A stretch of 64,000 nt of DNA from Phyllostachys edulis (taxonomy: Eukaryota > Streptophyta > Magnoliopsida > Poales > Poaceae): positions 22,600,215 through 22,664,214 of the forward strand of contig CM070561.1 in the NCBI GenBank assembly GCA_036346405.1. Direction: 5' to 3'. Shown here piece after piece: positions 43,820-55,748 of the stretch (the stretch's first letter is position 1; every line of letters starts with the position of its first letter). The position numbers and the translations under genes are program-made. Under the pieces are notes generated by a model. The model saw only the letters and a program-made list of their open reading frames with translations. It made no database searches and was not told the DNA's origin.

Positions 43820-46740
43820 TGTCTTCCGCTCATTACGAGTCGGTAGCCGCCTCATGTGTGCGATGATGCACCATCCTCTGGAACAATATCCAACCGCGGT
43901 AGAAGAAGAGGAATATCGAAAAGGCCCACGGGCGATTTACCATCACAGTCGTCGATCAGGACCCTATCAATCCTCGCCGAAAGGCGTCGCGATTCCGGAG
44001 AATGGTCGGAATAGTTGCGAGGAGCAGGTCAAGATCACCTACGATTCGTGGAAGGTGGTGCGGACCATTGAAAAACTAACTGTCGACGGAAATTCTTGCA
44101 TCGTTCGAGATCCGGTAGAACTCACGGACTCCGTCGGCGACGCAGCGTTACTCTGAGCGCAAAGCGTGGAAGAACTTCAAAGCACGCTTGTCAAGAACTT
44201 CGTGGAGAAGGATCTGAAGCCGCCCTTCCACAAGTATCTACTCTTGGAAGAGTCCTAGGCGAATTTGTGGCGAAGAAGACAGCAGATGAATTTAAGAGTG
44301 AAAGTCTGGCGCACGGCCCTCGAGCAAAAACAAGCACCCCACGGACTCATCATGCATTTGGTATGCGGGTAAAGCCCGATATGGAGGGATCGGGAACAGC
44401 GAAGCAAGCGGTTTGAATCTCTCCTGCTATTTCGAGATCATTGATGTCTTGGCCGAAGCAGGTGGTTATTTGCGAGGTTATCTATTGACCCCTCTGAAGT
44501 GTACTTTCCAAACCCCGAAGACCAGGAAGTGTCCCAACGCCTGGTAAGATATCGAACTACCTAGTTTGTAATTACTCCATAACTTCATAGGAAGTGAAAT
44601 GACATGTCGGGCTATATTGCAGATAACGCTGAGTGCACAATCTTCCCAAGGCTCATTCCAGGCAGATAGGGAGAAAGATATACTCTCTGCGGCCCTAGGA
44701 AACAGTGAGCATCCGGGTCGCACGAGAGGCGCTGGTGTTTTTGTTACATGGGAACAATGGTTCCAAGCGGACTGCGGATCGTACCGGAGTAGGAGGAGAG
44801 CCAAAGCCGAGCACGATGCAAAGCTACGAGAGGATCTTCGTGCATCCCTCAGAGATGAGCTCACTGAAAAAATCAGAGCGGAGGTCAGTGAAAAAGTCAC
44901 ACAGGAGGTCACTCAATCCTTTGAGGAAAGGATTCGTATGCGTTCGGGCAAAAGCAGAAGAGACTTTTGAGGAAAGGATTAGGGATTGCAAATGCCAAGT
45001 CGGTTGGAAGCCCTCGCCCTACTATACATGCTTAGCCCCCCCAAACATCCGAGTAGGCTGGCGTCCAACCCTAACCCTACCACAATAGGTGATGACAGAT
45101 TTTCCGTCGATGACATATGTAATAATTATTATCTCCGAATGCTCAATCCATTGATAAGCTGTTGGAGTAGCTAATTTTGTACCGTTATGTGCGTAGGTGG
45201 CTCTGAGTGCAAGCTCCAAGTGAGATATGTCTCTGTTGCCCTAGATCTTTGCTTGGGCAGTGTATCCATCCCAGATCGAGCTTTGGTGCAGTGCAAATCT
45301 AGCGGGTTTCATAAAAGTGAATGTGGGCGGTGTTTGTGCCAATTTCGAGGCCGCCCCGTGAAAATTCCCCAAAGCGATGAGGTCATGACTCTAGGGCAAG
45401 CCATTGGAACATTCATCCGATGGCCCAAGGAGGACATCTGCTGGAGCTACTGCTCGGTGTCAACTTCACGGGAATGTCTGCAAGCGGCATCAAGTCCACG
45501 GACCCGACTGCACCGGCAAGGCTACTGTTGACATGGCAAGGGCCCATTGCATCACATGCATCTACACCTCGTGCTCGATCGTCTCTTGTGAAGTCGACCT
45601 ATACAGCGGCGGCAAGGGCAAGAACCGTCGAAGACGATCGAGTCCTCTCGATATCCCCTTCTTGGCGTTGGCGGGAAATACAAGCGAGCGAGCCATTGCT
45701 CGAGAAGTTAAACGACCCTACCCTAGGATTTGGATTGCGGAATTGCATGCATGGTACATGGAGCAGATCCAACAAACCGGTTGATCAGCGATGCTCGGTT
45801 GTCACCGTCAAGTTCAAGGAGCATCATTTTAACCACGTGTATCAAGACACCATCTTCACGGTGACCTTCGACGACTTGTTCTCGTCTCTTCAACCTCGGC
45901 GACCTCGGCGTCTCAATCATAACGATCTTTGGACATCGTAAGTGTGTACAATCACGGTCAATGTTAGTGTAATATCGATAAATGTTATATATAACTCCTA
46001 GCTTTTGTATAATAGATACATGATCGTGAAGCGAAAGAAGGAAATCACCGGTAGGTTTCCTCGACCCACACGTTGTCTCAGAGCAAAGCATCACGGCGAA
46101 TGCAACATTCGCCGAGAATTACGTTATAGATTTTTTATGGCTCACCGCAACAAGGAATTCATACTTTTGCCCTACAACGAGTAAGTAGTGTTGCACTCTG
46201 GCTATACTTGTTGATTTGTACTTTATAAGCAACACGAACTTAGGTTTAATGACCATCTTGACATACTGTGTAGGTTCCATTGGATTCTAATTGTAATTAT
46301 ACCAAAAGCGAAATACGTAATATACCTAGATTCCTACATAGGGCCACTCACAACTTCACAACTATCAGGAGTTTAATCATCGAGGTAAACACATTTCCTC
46401 CATAGAAACTCTATTGTAGTCTTTCCTTCCTTTGCAATGGCTAAGGCTAACTTCTTGAGTCACGAGGGTGTTCGGCGTGTTACATGCTAAAGGATGGAAT
46501 ATCAAGGGAAGGACGTTTGCAACATGATCAAACATTCCGGTACTTGCTAGCTAGTACACATTAATCCTATATAACACTTCGTAGCAATGCCTCTCGAACT
46601 AACCAATTCTATTTTTGCGGTGCCACGGCGGTAAGAACATAACGTCTGTGGATACTATGTTTGCCACAACATGCAACTACTCATCGGTTCGCGATCACCA
46701 ATGATCCTCGGGTTTGTCAATCTTTCAACAATTATTTCAT
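43820..46740 (+). pseudogene. CACTA second ORF with coiled coil and Ulp1-like (C48) protease domain
   Basis: Broken plus-strand frames contain a plant transposase-24/Ptta-like part (KLTVDGNSCIVRDPVE; EFVAKKTADEFK near 44265) and a Lys/Glu-rich coiled coil (LREDLRASLRDELTEKIRAE, 44826-44885). A conserved CACTA ORF2 part follows (LRNCMHGTW..., VTVKFKEHHFNHVYQDTIF to 45870). From about 46030 an Ulp1-like domain follows: DPHVVSEQSITANATFAENY, HWILIVIIPKAKYVIYLDS (46275-46330), and CGYYVCHNMQ at about 46640-46675, where the Cys would be the nucleophile. It is split by introns or frameshifts and is probably dead. A GC-rich leader lies at 43150-43500. Confidence 0.7.
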
Positions 46741-46904
46741 ATATACTTACCAATTTATATTAGCCCGAATTTAACCTTCATATCGACGGAGTTGCGAACA
46801 TATTTGGCTGCGTTGGAGCGAGCGAGCTCATAAAATTCGATCACACCTTGCGGCATTCTGACACACACGGTCATAAATCCAAATGGGAGTTTCCACGGTG
46901 TAGC

Positions 46905-47062
46905 AGATTGAACTTGATTGAGATAGATTGAACTTGATTGAGATAGTACGTACTCCCAGGAGTACCATTATGTTCAATCTATCTCCCAGTCGTACTATCG
47001 TCATATAATTTAAGTAGTATATAAGAGGTGGGAATGCGTGCTCGAGTACCATACCATTTTTC
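46905..47062. repeat. Palindromic and short tandem repeat patch
   Basis: A 20-bp unit (GATTGAACTTGATTGAGATA) is repeated in tandem. The hairpin-forming GTACTCCCAGGAGTAC follows, and then the inverse GTTCAATCTATCTCCCAG. The segment TATAATTTAAGTAGTATATA...GAGTACCATACCAT is inverted at 47303-47372. Confidence 0.75.
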
Positions 47063-47079
47063 TGTAATACATACTATCA

Positions 47080-47290
47080 CTGAGCGGTGCGTAGATGCAG
47101 CAAATGCGTGATAATCGATTCCATGGGCGGTCCGTAGATGAAAGCAAATGCAGGATAGTCGACTACCAAAAACGGTCGTAGATGAAGCAAATGCAGTGAT
47201 AGTCGACTACCACTGGGCGGTCTGTAGATGAAACCGTGCAGCGATGATGCGACTACCACCGAGCGATGCCTCATGTATGAAACCGCGTGA
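47080..47290. repeat. Third CACTA-type repeat array (probable 3' subterminal)
   Basis: Five or so tandem copies of a 40-odd-bp unit are present: GGGCGGTCYGTAGATGAA, GCAAATGCAG/CGTGATG, GATAGTCGACTACCA. They lie where the 3' subterminal region is expected. Confidence 0.7.
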
Positions 47291-47302
47291 TGATAGTTAT
47301 AT

Positions 47303-47670
47303 ATAGGAAAATGGTATGGTACTCTGAGTATCTCCCACCTCTATATACTACTTAAATTATATGATTTATACCTCTATCTATTTGAGCGTACTCAATAATG
47401 ATTATAAAATACCCCAAAGTGAGTTCCATAAAAAAAATCATTAAATTTCACTTTTTATAGCAAAATTTGTGTATATACTTCTTTTATATATGAAAAAGGG
47501 TATATAACAAAAAACAAAGGGCTCCAATGAAATTTTTTCAATTAAATTCGCATTAGAGTATCTTATAATTAGTATTTAAGTATCTTGAAAATGATAAAGA
47601 AGTATAATATGTGTTTAAGTGGTATATTGAAAGTGGAAGTACATACTTCGAGAGTACTTAAACAGACGTC

Positions 47671-47709
<39 letters not shown>
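47303..47709. repeat. AT-rich repeat, MITE-like, with (TA)n tail
   Basis: The start (AAAATGGTATGGTACTC...CCCACCTCTATATACTACTTAAATTATATGA) is the inverse of 46990-47062. A (TA)n run occupies 47674-47709. Terminal repeats and target duplication were not resolved. Confidence 0.45.
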
Positions 47710-47710
<1 letters not shown>

Positions 47711-50660
47711 AAAAATCGTGGTCAAAGTATTGCATCGGAGACCGTTAAAAATTAAAATGTCATATATTTTTAGTGAAGGGGAGTAAACAAATCTACAGAT
47801 AGATTAATAGTGCTAGTGCCGTTCGGCATTTAACAGGGTATTTAGTGGGAAAATGTGCCTATAGAAACAAAAAGAACAATTCGCAAACCAAATCATCTTA
47901 TTAAAATGACATCTACGGAGGGATCCATCTAAAAAATTAATTGAAACGGAGCAGTACAATCATAAAACAAAAATTTGGTGATATCAAGAAAACAGTAATG
48001 CCAGTGTTCATACTTAGAGGAAAAAGCATTGTAAAATTGCAATGCATCGAAATTAGTGACTTCAAATTCAAATTATAAGTCCCTAAGTCCCCCTCCCCCA
48101 AGATAAAACCTAAATCTAGCTAAGACCAGAGGCTAATGATCCACCTCAAGCAGGGGCGAACCCACCGTGGATGCTTGTAGGTGCTGGAGCACATGCTCTC
48201 CCAGCCGGACCCCTGAGACCCTGTTACGACCATCTCAGGGTTTGGTGACCAGTGGGCGGCGCAGCACCGACTGGTATTGGCATAGGCGATAGCCGACAGG
48301 GCCACACGTGAGTGAGTACGCGAGGACACGACGCAACACAAATAGGCAAACCTGAGAGACTTACTAGGTGGGCGGCAATAGTGTGGCGACCTCGGTGGCG
48401 ACTAAGCAAATGACTAGGCTAGAAGCGCGAGGGCGCAACCGACGCAACTTAGAGTCGGCGTCGTGTCGCGGCTTCGTTAGTTGGGCATGCCTGGTGCGGG
48501 TGCCTGCGCATAACCCCCACCCCACGCGCGCCACGGGGAGGAGAATCAGCAGCCTTGATGGCGCGATTCGGACCTGACGAGGCGGTCACGGCGGCCGTCA
48601 AGTGGCGCTGGCGGTAAGAGGCGGACTCATCGGCTACATGCAAGGCGGTACAGAGACCACGATGGGGCGGTCTGACGATCGTCGGTGGCGCTGGTAGGCA
48701 AGACGGTCATTGTGACTACATGCAAAGGCGCAAGCGAGAGGGACTATGGAAAGAGGAGGGCAAATATCATTCCCAAATGTGAGCTTCTCACTGAATTTCT
48801 TTTGTCATTTATGAGTGTCAAATAGAGTGAATGGACAATAGCAAATTTGTTTGATTGGTGGTATTGACTTGTTCATAGTTCAAAAATGGAGAAGCTAACT
48901 TTGCACAATTATTTCTCAAATAATGCAGCAACCCTCGAACCGTAGAGAGCACAACTCAAGCAAAGAAGGCTTGGCATGAATTTTACTTTGTTTTCTTTCT
49001 ATATATGTATGAATTTGGATGACAAAATACCAATAGATGTATCTTTCGTTAGCTTTGACACATGAGCATCATCTCTATTTTCATCCTGACTTTGCCACTG
49101 ACCTGAAGCAAACATGATTACACAGAGGAGCATGTCATTGGATCTAGGGAACAACAATAATAATGATTGTTCAGGAAGAATATACCTTGAGAAAATATAA
49201 CAATTCGAAGGAAAACAATCACAAACTGATATGGCGCTAAGTACTACTACAACCATGATGGCTGGGCCGTCGAAGTGTTGTGCCGACACATAAACGGCAT
49301 GAGAAAAGAGGTGGTGGCCGAGCGTAGAGTGTTGTGTGCGTGTGCAGCTTGGGAGGAATGTATGCAGCCGTAACACATGAGAAGGAGTCGTTGCACCAAA
49401 GTCATGGATATGTGCACGAGGAGGTCCGAGACGAGCCAAGTCACGGAACTAAAGAGAATTATTTCTACGTGGGTTCCATCCGAGTTCTGGTTCAAATTGG
49501 AGGGTTGAAAACTTTATTTAATTGATCTAGATCGATTTCTAGTTTATTTACAGAATTTTTAATCCAAGTGGCAAGCATATTAGGTGTCGGTTCCTTTTAA
49601 TTTTGTAGAGTCCGAGTGCATGCATGTTTTGCTTGTGGAGTCAGGGTCAAGCACCTGCGTGTGAGTCAAGTTGTTTTTGAGTGTGAGCTGTGTGCTAAGT
49701 CGTGGCCAAGTAGGGCACACCTTTTATGTGTGTGCGTGGCTGTTGGGGTATATATAAAAGCCTGGTAGCTCCCCTTGTATCCGGGAACGTTTATTGTTGG
49801 GTTATCAAAATTCCAGAAAATCGCCATGGTTGGCGGCCAAGTGTTTCTTGTGTTCTTGTGAGTTTCCATCTAGAGATTCATACTTGGACGTGGGTTTGAT
49901 TACTGCAATCAATTCTTACGTTCAGATCGTCGTAGATCTCTCCGGCTGTTCATGAGCGTATGTTCACGGGTGGTCGATTATCCTAGAGTTGGCTGCGTAG
50001 CTTTCTTAATTAAGTTGTCAAGCCGAATCCATCTGCTTCCTTTGGTTAATTTCTTCTCAGGATCAAGAAGGGAAAGCTGCTGTTATTTGGAGTTGACGTG
50101 AAGGCAGCCATCTACTACTTGATTGTATTTCCTTGATTGTTCCTGCCGCTGTCTACGTGGAGAGAGAGATAGTTGCTGTTGGAGTTTGTCCCGACAGGAG
50201 CTAGGATTTGGCCGTGGGTGCATACACCTTCATCTGTATTCTGCAGTACGCCCTAGTATTGAGGGGATTACTACAAGTGCTGAATTCTCGTACCGTGAAA
50301 GATCGGTCCAAACTCGTGTACAAATTAGGGTTCCTCTAATTTGTGCTATATCACAAACTCTTCACTGGATGTAAGTGTGTTTTGTAAGATTAATTTAATC
50401 TTTTATGGCCTATGTAAATTTATTAGATTGATTCTAGTATTAAAAATTCTAGTACGATGGTTACTAAATTGAAGGATTGGAATCCAGGGTTTTAATCCCT
50501 TTTCTCTCCTTTTTAAATAAATAATTTGTGTGTTAATTAATGGTACATGCATGCAGGCTATTGGCTTCATAGCATTAATTGCATCACACATGTTTAACAG
50601 CCAATAGCAACTAATTGCTTTTCGTAGCCAGTAGTGCAGTTGCATGCCAATAGCACTTGC
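47710..50660. other. No confident gene; mixed transposon debris
   Basis: CAGGGGCGAACCCACCG at 48154 resembles a hAT terminal repeat, but no partner end was seen. A GC-rich stretch spans 48110-48740. On the minus strand near 49000-49105 a splice-acceptor-like site (TTGCTTCAG, then GTCAGTGGC) precedes a short open stretch of unknown origin. Positions 49587-50400 contain a TATA box (GTATATATAAAAGCC, 49748) followed by leader-like sequence that may be a decayed LTR. None has a recognisable protein domain. Confidence 0.4.
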
Positions 50661-50664
50661 GTAA

Positions 50665-50949
50665 AGGCATGTACAATGGTATAGACAGCTGCTGTCTATA
50701 ACAACTATCTATGTCACTTGTAGATAGCACTAAAGACAGCTCATACAATGATATAGGCGGCCGTTTGTCTTTTTAGTTGTCTTTATAGAACACACAATCT
50801 TTTAATGTTTTTCTTGTTTCTTGTGCTATAGTCGACTACAGGATTGTAGATAGCATCTTTCTCTCTCTTCATTCTCTTTCATCCACGTCAGCAAAAATCT
50901 TATGTAGCAATGGTTATAGACGGCTGACATAAGCCCATTGTACATGCTC
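50665..50949. mobile_element. Tourist-type MITE (285 bp)
   Basis: Inverted ends AGGCATGTACAATGG and CCATTGTACATGCTC are flanked by TAA (50662-50664 and 50950-50952). This is the PIF/Harbinger signature of a 3-bp TAA/TTA duplication with GGCATGTACAATGG-like termini. Internal motifs TAGACAGCTGCTGTCTATA and inverse copies allow extensive hairpin folding. No coding capacity. Confidence 0.85.
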
Positions 50950-50952
50950 TAA

Positions 50953-51520
50953 CAGCCAGTGGGAAGTTTTCACGAAGCGGCGGCGCCTGTTCGATCGCAT
51001 GAACGGCTGGCAACAGCATAAGTTCATATGCTATAAAGACTGCTCCATCATCTTTTGAAAAAAACACACACATGTAGAACACACATTCTTATTCTCTGTC
51101 CATAAAGAGAATATTGAAGTGAAAGGTAGAGAGAAGAAGAAAGACATTATGCAGATTAGATTCCAAACACCGAGCAATGTCAATTTCTAAATATATAATA
51201 CATAGAAGCAATGATGTTTTGTTGAATCATGTAAGTGCTACAAAGTTCCACAAAAGAAGTATATTTTTACATGTTTTGCTTTAAGGCGGTGAAAGCACCA
51301 ATTCCTCGCTTGCGCACCACCGGTTTTTTTTACTTGTGTGTGGAAATGCATTATTTTCTATGATTAAATAAGTTTTGCTCTTTTCTTCGATAGTAAGGGA
51401 AGACTATAACTTGTTTGTTTGGTATAGAAGGAAAATTTTCATTCGGCTGCTTTGCTGAAAAGGATTGTAATGAAATTGTTTATTAATTAAATCTCGTCAC
51501 ATTCTTTTAGAAAAACAAAA
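50953..51520. other. No gene seen
   Basis: AT-rich intergenic DNA between the MITE and the MULE terminal repeat. No recognised feature. Confidence 0.4.
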
Positions 51521-51700
51521 AGTAAATTACCTTTGTAGGTACTGAACTTGGCGGTGGGTTCACTTGGGTCCCACTTCTTTAAAAGTGTCCATTCGGTACC
51601 TAAACTATTTAAGTGGGTCAAGCAGTCCCAAACAGCCGGTGGCATTGACGATGGCGTGGAACGTTGACCCGGCCGTGGCTCAGCGTGGCTCCTAGCGCAC
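51521..51700 (+). repeat. MULE left terminal inverted repeat
   Basis: The sequence begins AGTAAATTACCTTTGTAGGTAC and is the reverse complement of the right end, with scattered differences. Confidence 0.85.
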
Positions 51701-51924
51701 AAAACCGCGTCCACTCTGCGCGTCCACACTCCAAGCCAATCCCTAATCCCTAATTTCTCGGTGGATCTCCTCCGTGACAGCGGCGAAAGGTGGCGGCAGC
51801 GGGCGACAAAGGTTGCTCCTCCGGCGGCGAAGGCGTGCCTCTCCTCCCGACTGGCGGCGGCAATGGCGCTCTCCTCCCATGGCGAGACGTCGAGCTCTCT
51901 CGGCCTGCGCAGGGGAGCTTGCAC

Positions 51925-52435
51925 TCCGTTGATCGTGTGCCCAAAATTTGTGTGGCGAGGACCGTGGTGCGGTTGACATCGAACAAGAGAATCCGACCGC
52001 GATTTCTTCAAGTGCGAACCATCGGTGAGTTGTTGTGTCGATTTGGGATTTGGGATTTGGAGTTGGTTCTAATCTTGTTAAATATATTGTCTTTGAGTCG
52101 GTGAGATGGTTCTGGCTGTAGCTTTTGGTCTGTGGGAGGAACAATATGGTAAGTATTTGTGTGAGCAGGGCATGATCTCATCCGATGAATACAATGTGGC
52201 GATGATGAAGACCGAAACAATGGTGGGAGAATTACTAGTTAGAAGGCATGGAGGAGAAGTTATCTGTGCTTGTTGCATGTTGATGGCGGTGTTAGAAGTA
52301 GGAAAGGAAGTTGTATTTTTCTTTGAAGGGTTTGCTTGTTGTGTATGTGTTGTTGTTAGTTTCTTGGGTCTCATTGCGACTTTTGAAGATGAGCATGTAT
52401 GGCGGATGTTGAAATTTGTGTATATAATGAAATGA
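51925..52435 (+). pseudogene. GRF-type zinc-finger gene remnant inside the MULE
   Basis: Around 51935-52020, the frames combine to give a Cys-rich start (VPKICVARTVVRLTSNK), then after a frameshift SDRDFFKCEPS. After a probable intron (GTGAGT at 52025 to TGTAG at 52121) comes AFGLWEEQYGKYL. This is the C...R-x-F(Y/F)KC...FWLWEEQY pattern of GRF zinc fingers. The exon ends at 52435 with a hydrophobic segment (EVVFFFEGFACCVCVVVSFL), as in many grass GRF proteins with a C-terminal membrane anchor. The first Cys of the finger is displaced by the frameshift, so it is probably non-functional. Confidence 0.62.
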
Positions 52436-52439
52436 ATGG

Positions 52440-53169
52440 TGTGAAATGGTTGGCCGCATTATTCTCTTTGCAATTGTATTTGTTCTTTGTTCTTGTGCTG
52501 AAATAATGGTGTGAAATCTATAGTGAACATGTAGCTGGATTCTAAAGAAACACAATAATGCATCCAGTCAAGCGGCGGGCATTTTGGAGAAGCAACAACT
52601 ACACTTAATTGTTGAATTGCATGAGTAAAAGTGTTGGCACACAAAATTGCATACTATTTGGACACTTTCATGTAGCATCAAAATAAAAGTGTAATGCATA
52701 CGGCTCGGTGAGATCGAGGGCATTCATTTGCCATTGGATGCAAACATTCACTTGCCTACAACAATTTTGAAGCAAGAAAAAGTGACCAGCGATTCACGAA
52801 CACAAAATTGCATACAACAGACAAATTGGACACTTTCGGTTCAGCTTGTAAACATTCATAAAACATCGATCGATCACTTCATAGCATTACAAAAATAGCA
52901 TTATATTGCATAAAGCATTCATGTCGATTCAGCCATAATATTGCATAAAGCATTCATAGCATTACACAAATAACTTAAGAAGTCTTGTAAACATCTAGAT
53001 GGACACTTTTTAGGTTGACATAAGCGCATCTCATCGATGACTTTGTTTCTTCACAAAATCACAAAATACTATTGTTTTATGCGCACAAAATAGAACTTCA
53101 TACCACCGGTTAGTGCACAAAAAGAACTTCATACCACGGTTAGTGCGCACAAAAGAACTTGCGGGACAT
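52440..53169. other. Intergenic part of the MULE, no gene seen
   Basis: AT-rich spacer between the convergent GRF remnant and the transposase tail. Short direct repeats such as GCATAAAGCATTCAT and CATACCACCGGTTAGTGCACAAA are present. Confidence 0.5.
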
Positions 53170-55748
53170 CATTCACTTGTTGCCGTAGCCTCCTTAGCTT
53201 CAACACTTTTCTTGTGCTTCCTCATCTTGGCTCTACATTGTCATTGCGATGGTGAGTGCATTAGTGCAGTTGTGGGTACATTGTCGTGAGAAAGCACATT
53301 CAGGAATTAGACCAGCTTCTTGTGTTTGCCTCAAGGATGGAGTGGACTTGACATAATCAAATAGCATGTCATCAGTGTTCTTTCAGGAATTGGACCAGTC
53401 ATGATTTTGCTCAATACTAAACAAATAAACAGATTGGCATGACATAAAATGCATGAAACAAAACATTTACCTCAGTAAGTAGCTGAGACAACATAGTGGA
53501 GCTCAGTTGGGAGGACAGGTGCTCATCTGGTGGTAGTGGGGGCAGAACAGCCTGGGTGATCACAGGGTCTTCCTCAGTCTCTTCTTCAGGCAGTGCTTTG
53601 TGCTTCTTTATTGGTTGCATCTTGGGCCTTTTCCCTGCCTTCTTAAGGTCACACCCCCTAACATTGTGGGTAGAAGACCCACAGTGCCTGCAGTGCATGA
53701 TCACACCATGCTTAGACATTCTAGCTCCTGATTTTCCCAGCACTTCATGTGGCTGCTTCCTTCTACATTTCCTTGGCCTACCCACTTTCTTCTCATACAC
53801 AGGTGGTTTAACTTCAACACCATTCATCTTCTGCCAGCTCTTTTGGTCTCTACATGGCATGATGTTATGGCCATATGCCCTAGTATACCTTTCAATTGAG
53901 TAGCAACTGTGGACCATATCCTATGGTGCAAGCCTCTCATGCTTGAAGCATGAGATAGCATGGTTGCATGGAATGCTTGTCAAATCCCATCTTCTGCAAT
54001 CACACTGCTTAGCATTTAGGTCCACAATGTATTGTGAGTCCCTTTCCTGCACCTGGAAAATGCCCATACCAGCTGGCAAAACATAGCAGTTGTTGGCCAT
54101 CTCAGCATTCCTTTCCAGCTTCTTCCTAATCTTGGGGCATATGTGTCCTTGCCACTGCTGCATTTCCTTTTGCTTGCTGTATATCCTGGTCATGAGTTGG
54201 CCCTTGATCCTCTCCATCATGCTTAAGATTGGCAGCTCTCTAGCATCCAAGATATACCTTCAAACATGAGTGAATTGTTAAGTTAGCAACATACTTACCC
54301 AATACTAGCTTGTTGAAATCCAAGATAGAACTCCAACTTACTTATTGAATACTTCAGAATTGTTGTTTAACAGAATGTCACACTTGCAGAAATCACCAAA
54401 AAATGCCTAACCCATGTGTTAGGTGCCAACTTCTCTAAATATTCATAAGCATCCACACTAAGAGCTTTCATCCTTTCCATGTTCTCGATCCAGCTGAGTA
54501 ATAGTACTAGACCTTGCAATTGCCCACAACATATTCTTGATGTTTCACCCTTATGGCAAACTGAAAATTGGAGTAGAGATGTCTCACACAAAATCATGCT
54601 CTGAATCAGGAATTGATCTCTCCTTCTTGGAATCAATCACGCAACATTACACGATGTTTAGTATGCATAACAAGAGAGAAATGATGAAATTTGAATGTGA
54701 ATAAGCATGTAATGAATTACCTTACCTTGTCTGTCATTATAGTATAGGCATAAGTGTTTTCAATTCCAAGGTCATTCTTCAGTGTCTGTAGAAACCATTT
54801 CCAAGTACTCTTTGACTCCACTTCCACCACAGCCATTGCTAGTGGATAAATACAGTCATTTGGGTCCATGCCCACAGCAGTAAGCATAATCCCACCAAAT
54901 TTTGTCTTGATGTGGCATCCATCCAAGCAGATCGATTGGTGCGCAACCTTCAAGGAAACCTCTCTTGCAAGCATCAATTGAGAAGTACATGGTGCTGAAG
55001 CAGCTGTTGTAAACACTTAGGAAAAAAGTGCTTCCAGGGTTAGACCTCCTCAACTCTTGTGCATAATCCCACAGCTGATTGTATTGCCCCACCTCATCCC
55101 CATATATGGCCCTTAGTGCCATTCTCCTTGCCCTTCCTAGTTTGCTCCTAGAAGGGGTCATGTTCCATTCTTCTGAACAATCCTTGCAAAATTCACGAGG
55201 TCATCTTATCATCGCCCTAAAGGTTTCAATGTACTTCTCGACTATGAACTTTGCGGTGAATGTCTTCAACACCCACTCCTTTTACAAGTATGCTCATCTA
55301 CATATCTCTTCACCATAAAGCAATTGGCACGGCTATCCTTAGCGCATACATACGCCATGGGCAACCCTTCGCCTGATGGGCTTGGATTCTTCTCTGGTCA
55401 TTTCTAGGCATCTGATAGCAACTCTGTGCTTGCAACTATACTCAGCAATTGCTTTCCTCGGCACCTCAAGCGATGGGAACACCAACCCAACTTTGAAGAT
55501 AGGGTCCAACATGTCAACATCGGCCTAAATGCCTTGGCCCGAACTTGGGTGTGTCATCATCATCTGAAGAATCGCAACCGCAACAACTCTTCCTCATCGA
55601 TGACATATTGTCTTTGGGTTCATGAGGATTAACCTCGTCATCGGCGTTATCGACAAGCAGTCGTCATCTCCATCTTCTATCTCATAGTCACTTTGTCTAC
55701 AAAATCGAATCCTCCTCCTCATCTCCATCTTCTATCTCTTTGCCACTA
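53170..55748 (-). pseudogene. MULE transposase, central and C-terminal parts
   Basis: On the minus strand the order is as follows. A MuDR N-terminal domain piece (AIAEYSCKHRVAIRCLEMTR) lies at about 55370-55460. SRSKLGRARRMALRAIYGDE lies near 55150. The catalytic region follows (SICLDGCHIKTKFGGIMLTA, VGMDPNDCIYPLAMAVVEVE, WKWFLQTLKNDLG; 54717-54940). The linker has ERMKALSVDAYEYLEKLAPN near 54450, and then LPILSMMERIKGQLMTRIYS. A SWIM zinc finger (CDCRRWDLTSIPCNHAI; about 53960-54010) comes next. The tail has a CCHC knuckle (CRHCGSSTHNVRGC) and runs to about 53170. Frameshifts near 54360-54650 and 55160-55370 disable it. Confidence 0.87.

Larger units (their letters stand above)
38481..47300 (+). 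mobile_element. CACTA (En/Spm) element, degenerate
   Basis: The 5' end CACTACTACGTAAATGC at 38481 follows a possible 3-bp target AGG (38478-38480). It is followed by a subterminal array of GAACCGTCTCGTGATAT-type repeats. The element then carries a TNP2 transposase pseudogene, a second repeat array, a second ORF with an Ulp1-like domain, and a third repeat array at about 47080-47290. The matching CACTA 3' end (inverse of the start) was not found, so the right boundary is approximate. Confidence 0.8.

Noticed and set aside
48999..49439. Minus-strand 146-codon frame as a gene
   Set aside because: Only the last 40 codons follow a plausible splice acceptor. The rest looks like intron or random sequence and no domain is recognised.
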